Source of the DNA: RGIG3528 sp045629005 | GTDB lineage: Bacteria; Bacillota; Clostridia; Lachnospirales; Lachnospiraceae | Assembly (NCBI GenBank): GCA_045629005.1 | Contig: JAZQQJ010000087.1 | Coordinates: 1 to 64,000, forward strand | Reading direction: 5' to 3' | DNA: 64,000 nt | Part shown: positions 60,249 through 64,000 of the stretch, piece after piece | Layout: each line of letters opens with the position of its first letter | How positions within the stretch are numbered: the first letter of the stretch is position 1 | The notes under the pieces: model-generated | What the model saw: the letters and a program-made list of their open reading frames with translations, nothing else | Told to the model about the DNA's origin: nothing | Database searches by the model: none | Translations under genes and position numbers: made by a program

Positions 60249-61103
60249 TCATTTTATCTTAATTATTACTGATTCATCGGCAGAATTCATAATGGCTATT
60301 GCAGCCTGATCGAGTTCAGTATTTTCAGGTACCTTAAACACGAGAATTGCGTCGTAGGACTTGCCCGGGTTGATAGGCTCACCGAATGACCAGTCATCGC
60401 TTCCGTTCGCACCGATGAAGCGAAGGTCATTTGTGAAGAGCGTTATCTCTGCGCTCTTTGTCTCTCCGTGATTGTACATTAAGAGACATTTGAGTTCCTG
60501 GGAGGCTGTATCAAGATAAACAACATCGTCATTGTCATTGTATACAGTGAACTTGGCAATGATGTACTCATAGCCCGGATCTCTTGTAAGCGCTGTTGCG
60601 GAATCACCCATTGTAAACTCTTTTACAGGCTCGCTCGTACCGATGTACTCTGCATAAAGACCATCCCATGCACCGATGACATTCGTGAGTTCCTCGTTTG
60701 TATACTCGGTATTTTCAGGGAAAGGTGTCGGCGTAGGAGTATCGGTCGGAAGCGGCTTTTCCGTAGGAACAGGTGTTTCTTCCGGCTCCGGAGCATCCGT
60801 AATAACCGGTGTTTCTGTCGGTTCGGGCTCATCTGTAGGCTCGGGTGTTTCCGTCACCTCAGGTGCTTCGGTAGGAACCGGCTCAGTAGCACGCGGTGCA
60901 AGATATGATGTCGAAGTAGGGGTAAGTGCAGCAACGCCCATGAAACCGGTTTCATAGTTTCTGTCATGCCTAAGCAGAACATCGGCAGAGTACTGAGCTA
61001 TGATGTCCATTTCGCGGTCGGTAACGGGAAGCTTTTCAACGAAGCATCCGGTAAAACACGCACACATCAGTATGATGAATAAAAAGAGAAGTTTCTTTTT
61101 CAC
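60249..61103 (-). CDS. Lipoprotein with Thr/Pro/Glu-rich linker
   Basis: A surface lipoprotein: signal peptide with lipobox FTGC near residue 20, a short conserved-looking region (VTDREMDIIAQYSADVLLRHD), then a linker of repeated Pro-Thr-Glu (TEPVPTEAPEVTETPEP and on, about 70-130), then a beta-rich domain (about 140-284) with YIIAKFTVYNDNDDVVYLDT that resembles DUF4352-type immunoglobulin-like domains. The GTG at 61103 has AAGGAG at eight bases, and this fits the signal peptide. The function is unknown. It carries its own promoter and may be read on into cheV. Confidence 0.75.
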   Translation of the reverse strand: MKKKLLFLFIILMCACFTGCFVEKLPVTDREMDIIAQYSADVLLRHDRNYETGFMGVAALTPTSTSYLAPRATEPVPTEAPEVTETPEPTDEPEPTETPVITDAPEPEETPVPTEKPLPTDTPTPTPFPENTEYTNEELTNVIGAWDGLYAEYIGTSEPVKEFTMGDSATALTRDPGYEYIIAKFTVYNDNDDVVYLDTASQELKCLLMYNHGETKSAEITLFTNDLRFIGANGSDDWSFGEPINPGKSYDAILVFKVPENTELDQAAIAIMNSADESVIIKIK

Positions 61104-61135
61104 GTTAAAGTCTCCTTGTATTAATAGCACAAGTA

Positions 61136-61164
61136 AGTGTAACACTTATGAAACTTTTCGGCAA
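61136..61164 (-). promoter_or_regulatory. Promoter of the lipoprotein gene
   Basis: On the minus strand TTGCCG (61164-61159), 17 bases, TACACT (61141-61136). Confidence 0.55.
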
Positions 61165-61211
61165 CGGATTCAGCAAACTTTAGTATTTCTTAATAGGCTG
61201 GTTATAAGGGC

Positions 61212-62717
61212 TTAACCGACTTCGAACCAGAATTCCACTCCGTTGGAGTGATTTATGACGCCATAAGACCTGTTATGAGACTCCATAATGGCCTTTACGA
61301 TGGAAAGACCGATGCCCGAACCGCCGTATTCACGGCTTCTTGCCTTATCCACCTTATAGAACTTAATCCATATCTTATCGATGTCTTCATCGGGAATAGG
61401 TTCGCCTGTATTGAATACGGACACTCTCGTTGAATATTCAAGCTTTTCAGCCTTAACATCAATGATATTTTCGTTCTCACAGTGATTTATGGCGTTTGTA
61501 AGATAGTTTGTAAACACTTCTTCGATGAGGTATTCATCTGCCCACGCATCAAGCGTTTCCGGGACATTCAGAAGAAGTTTTATGTTCTTGTCTTTAAGGA
61601 GCACTTCGGATGAGCTTATTACAGAACGCATCATTGCAGCAAGGTCAAATCTTTCCATTTCAACCATCTGCTGCCCGAACTCAAGCTTATTGAGCGTAAG
61701 GAGCTTCTTAACCATGACATTCATCTTCTCGGCCTCATCAATGATGACATCGCAGTAAAAGTCCCTGCTTTCAGGATCGTCATTAATGCAATCCTTCAGG
61801 CCCTCCGCATAGCCGGAAATAAGTGCTATGGGTGTTTTCAGTTCATGCGTAACGTTTGCGAGGAATTCCTTACGCATTTCGTCTATTTGCGTCTTCTCCG
61901 CAATGTCATTCTGAAGTGCATTGTTAGCACTCTTCAGGTCGGATATCGTTTTTTCAAGCTTGTCCGACATGACATTGATGCTTTTGCCGAGTTCTCCGAT
62001 TTCGTCCCCGGTATCACCTTCGTACTTAACATCGAATTCAAGTCGGCTTACGCTCTTTGCTATGTCAGAAAGGCGTCTTACGGGATTAATAATGGAATGT
62101 GAGGCAATAAGAGTAATGCCAAGCGAGAAAATAAGTACAACGAGGCCCGCGTACAGGAGAAAGCCATTCGCAATGCTTACGCTGTCACGGATACTCTCCA
62201 TGTTGGTTCTTATAAGAATGAAATTGCCCTGTTCAACATCCGAAGCATACAAATCAATGTATGAAGAAGACGTTCTTTTGTCGTATAAGCTTGTAATGAT
62301 GTATTTACCCTCGACGCTCTCAAGGACAGAGCCCTTGGGGCCATTCGGCTGTGGGTACAGTTCACTTCTTATTTTGTCAAAGAACACGCTCTCCTTACCG
62401 TTTCCGTTTGTTGTACTGAAGAAAAAACTGTACTCCTTAAGAATATAGATAGTAAGATTGCTTCGTTCGGAAAGAACCTCAAGAGAAAGTGCATCTTCTG
62501 TCGTAAGGAAGTTTTCCTCATCGGCAATGGAACTTGCAATATTATACTTGTCGCATATAACGTTCACTGTGCCATAAGCTGAGGCAAGCGTATCGACTTT
62601 GGTTTTAACATAGTAAGATTCCAGGAAGAACTTATTTAATGTCCACGTAACAATAATGGCTCCCGAAACGGTAGCCATTATAAGTAATATAAGTTTTGTT
62701 CTCCATGTAATTTTCAT
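61212..62717 (-). CDS. Membrane sensor histidine kinase
   Basis: Autophosphorylates on His and passes phosphate to the response regulator encoded just upstream. Two transmembrane helices (about 7-30 and 188-212) flank an extracytoplasmic sensor domain; then a HAMP domain, the dimerization and phospho-His box FLANVTHELKTPIALISGYA (near 295), and a HATPase with YLTNAINHCEN (N box) and GGSGIGLSIVKAIM (G box). 501 aa. It follows the regulator by five bases. The signal sensed cannot be told. Confidence 0.92.
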   Translation of the reverse strand: MKITWRTKLILLIMATVSGAIIVTWTLNKFFLESYYVKTKVDTLASAYGTVNVICDKYNIASSIADEENFLTTEDALSLEVLSERSNLTIYILKEYSFFFSTTNGNGKESVFFDKIRSELYPQPNGPKGSVLESVEGKYIITSLYDKRTSSSYIDLYASDVEQGNFILIRTNMESIRDSVSIANGFLLYAGLVVLIFSLGITLIASHSIINPVRRLSDIAKSVSRLEFDVKYEGDTGDEIGELGKSINVMSDKLEKTISDLKSANNALQNDIAEKTQIDEMRKEFLANVTHELKTPIALISGYAEGLKDCINDDPESRDFYCDVIIDEAEKMNVMVKKLLTLNKLEFGQQMVEMERFDLAAMMRSVISSSEVLLKDKNIKLLLNVPETLDAWADEYLIEEVFTNYLTNAINHCENENIIDVKAEKLEYSTRVSVFNTGEPIPDEDIDKIWIKFYKVDKARSREYGGSGIGLSIVKAIMESHNRSYGVINHSNGVEFWFEVG

Positions 62718-62722
62718 GAATC

Positions 62723-63397
62723 CTAAACCTCGAATTTATATCCCATTCCCCAGATTGTTTTAATGTAATTGCCCTTGTCTCCCATTTTGCTTCGGATTTT
62801 CTTAACATGGGTATCTATTGTTCTGGCATCGCCGTAGTAGTCGTAATCCCAGACATTGTTGAGTATCTGCTCTCTTGAAAGAGCAATGCCTTTATTTGTG
62901 ACGAAATATTCGAGCAGCTCAAACTCTTTTACCGAGAAATCACATACCTTTCCGTCGATTGTAACGCTGTGAGCCGCATGATCGAGGATGATGCCGCCAA
63001 TCTCTATAGGTGCCTCAAGTGCCGCATTTGCACGTCTGAGTATTGCTTCGACTCTCGCAACAAGAATTCTTGGTGAAAAAGGCTTTGAAATATATTCATC
63101 CACACCAAGTTCAAAGCCGAGAAGCTCGTCTCTTTCTTCCGACTTTGCGGTGAGCATGATAATGGGAACCTTTGAGTACTGTCTTATTTCACGAACAACC
63201 TGCCATCCGTCCATTTTAGGCATCATAACGTCAAGTATGATAAGCGAAATGTTCTTATTACCTTCTGCGAAAAACTCCTCTACCGCACGTTCTCCGTCTT
63301 CAGCCTCAATAACCGTAAATCCCTGCTTAGCAAGGAAATCGTGCACCAGTTTTCGCATTCTGCTTTCATCATCTACAACAAGAATTTTATTATCCAT
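62723..63397 (-). CDS. Response regulator, OmpR/PhoB family
   Basis: A DNA-binding regulator controlled by the adjacent kinase. Receiver domain 1-118 with acidic pair VVDDE, phospho-Asp in LIILDVMMPKMDGW (near 56), Thr in MLTAK and Lys in YISKPFSP. Winged-helix domain about 128-224 with FELLEYFVTNKG and DTHVKKIRSKMG. 224 aa. AAGG precedes the ATG. Target genes are unknown; the lipoprotein downstream is a candidate by position. Confidence 0.94.
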   Translation of the reverse strand: MDNKILVVDDESRMRKLVHDFLAKQGFTVIEAEDGERAVEEFFAEGNKNISLIILDVMMPKMDGWQVVREIRQYSKVPIIMLTAKSEERDELLGFELGVDEYISKPFSPRILVARVEAILRRANAALEAPIEIGGIILDHAAHSVTIDGKVCDFSVKEFELLEYFVTNKGIALSREQILNNVWDYDYYGDARTIDTHVKKIRSKMGDKGNYIKTIWGMGYKFEV

Positions 63398-63473
63398 ATT
63401 TTTTCCTTTATCATATGTGCTATTAACGGGTTATGCGATTATGATACGACTAATATATGTTTCATTCGTGAAC

Positions 63474-64000
63474 TTACTCTGTTTCAGCTGTATCCGCGCT
63501 GTCACCGTGTGTTTTGGCACTATCAGGATTCCCACCCTGTTCCTCGGATTCGTCAAAATAAATGCCGTATTGCTCAAGGAAATAAAGCTTGTCGTTGACT
63601 TCTTTTTCCTTTTTCGTAAGGTCCTGCTGCCATGAGGCATATTCGTTAAGAATCTGTTCCTCATATACGGCTCTGATTGGGGAAAGCTTTCCGGTAAGAA
63701 CAATAACAAACATTCCGATAACAATCACAGTAAGGAAAAGCACAAGAAACTTAAGTACATAGTTCTGTCTTCGAAGCTTAAGAAGCAAGGGAGAAGTGTT
63801 TTTCTTAGGTTTAGCTTTAGGCTTTGATGACTTCTTTATTTCGGGAACGGGCTTAAGCTTATTTTCTGTAATTATGCCGGATGAAGTAATGGTTTTTCTG
63901 AGTTCATTAAGAAAATCAACCCCCACCGGTGTTGATATCATCTTTCGTTCAATAAGTTTATTGTAAAGCTTAAGCACCATTTCGGCGTCGTTTAAGTCAG
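63474..64000 (-). CDS. Membrane protein with cytoplasmic N-terminus, cut by the window edge
   Basis: Function unknown. The frame stays open to the right edge (Asp-Leu-Asn-Asp-Ala-Glu before the first visible ATG at 63980), so the gene probably begins outside the window. Seen: a helical N-terminal part (MVLKLYNKLIERKMISTPVG), a Lys/Pro-rich basic linker, a transmembrane helix (about 77-100 counted from the ATG at 63980), a coiled coil (ILNEYASWQQDLTKKEKEVN) and an acidic, low-complexity tail (GNPDSAKTHGDSADTAETE). It is followed after 76 bases by the two-component genes. Confidence 0.65.
   Translation of the reverse strand, partial: DLNDAEMVLKLYNKLIERKMISTPVGVDFLNELRKTITSSGIITENKLKPVPEIKKSSKPKAKPKKNTSPLLLKLRRQNYVLKFLVLFLTVIVIGMFVIVLTGKLSPIRAVYEEQILNEYASWQQDLTKKEKEVNDKLYFLEQYGIYFDESEEQGGNPDSAKTHGDSADTAETE

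Noticed and set aside
1..64000. tRNA or rRNA genes
   Set aside because: No GGTTCRANTCC-type T-loop with acceptor pairing and no rRNA-like segment was found by eye; a tRNAscan run would be decisive.

Overview
The window looks like chromosome from an anaerobic, low-to-moderate-GC Firmicute of the class Clostridia, most likely a Lachnospiraceae relative (Butyrivibrio/Roseburia-like). The reasons are the conserved ireB-ruvX-DUF1292-rnj-mltG-like-trmR-U32 cluster, hrcA-grpE-dnaK-dnaJ under two CIRCE boxes, an NfnAB-type transhydrogenase, a giant 2-hydroxyacyl-CoA dehydratase activase, a YerC-type TrpR repressor, an HPr-like protein and a CheV. The family assignment is inference from gene content; no rRNA or tRNA gene was seen. 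Nearly all genes lie on the minus strand. The plus-strand exceptions are a three-gene DNA-repair set (8078-11022), a membrane protein (16390-17022), an HPr-like gene (28986-29219) and a YerC-like repressor (41767-42102).

Layout. 1-5095: GH51 arabinofuranosidase (cut by the window edge), a membrane SH3b protein, a DUF234-type ATPase and argS. 5096-6480: a 1.4-kb gene-free region with two tandem arrays of dyad repeats (7 units of 62-63 bp, 6 units of 52-53 bp) and strong hairpins. 6481-11022: an NSS sodium symporter, then divergently a LexA-like S24 repressor, a radical-SAM DNA-repair protein and a DUF4130 partner. 11026-17803: a small helical protein, a GNAT, a two-gene ABC exporter with a leader hairpin, a membrane protein and a lipoprotein. 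17808-28854: a long co-directional run from mtaB to an HD-domain protein, dominated by RNA modification and decay (MtaB, RNase J, TrmR, U32, RlmI). 28986-34325: HPr-like gene, thiI, a TPR-GGDEF protein, a cysteine desulfurase and rsmE. 34389-39272: heat-shock operon. 39329-42155: nfnAB with the divergent YerC-like gene. 42268-43960: a broken Rhs toxin tail with an intact SUKH-type immunity gene, bordered by the same dyad repeats as the 6-kb region. 43976-57073: pcrA, a small membrane protein, a lipase-like DUF2974 protein, HtrA, a FolC-chorismate mutase fusion, the giant activase, ung, hisF and hisH. 57152-64000: an acidic repeat membrane protein, cheV, a lipoprotein, a two-component system and a membrane protein cut by the window edge.

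How the genes work together. Three groups form visible pathways. ThiI and the cysteine desulfurase form a sulfur-transfer route to 4-thiouridine. The U32 protein and TrmR form a probable 5-hydroxy/5-methoxyuridine route in tRNA. The S24 repressor with the radical-SAM/DUF4130 pair looks like a self-contained damage-inducible repair operon. The most unusual items are that repair operon, the FolC-AroQ fusion with conserved mutase residues at native spacing, the frameshifted Rhs-PT-TG-HNH remnant with its immunity gene, and the family of helically phased dyad repeats shared by 5.3-6.3 kb and 43.6-43.9 kb. Start sites were chosen by ribosome binding sites, so several genes begin inside the longest open frame.
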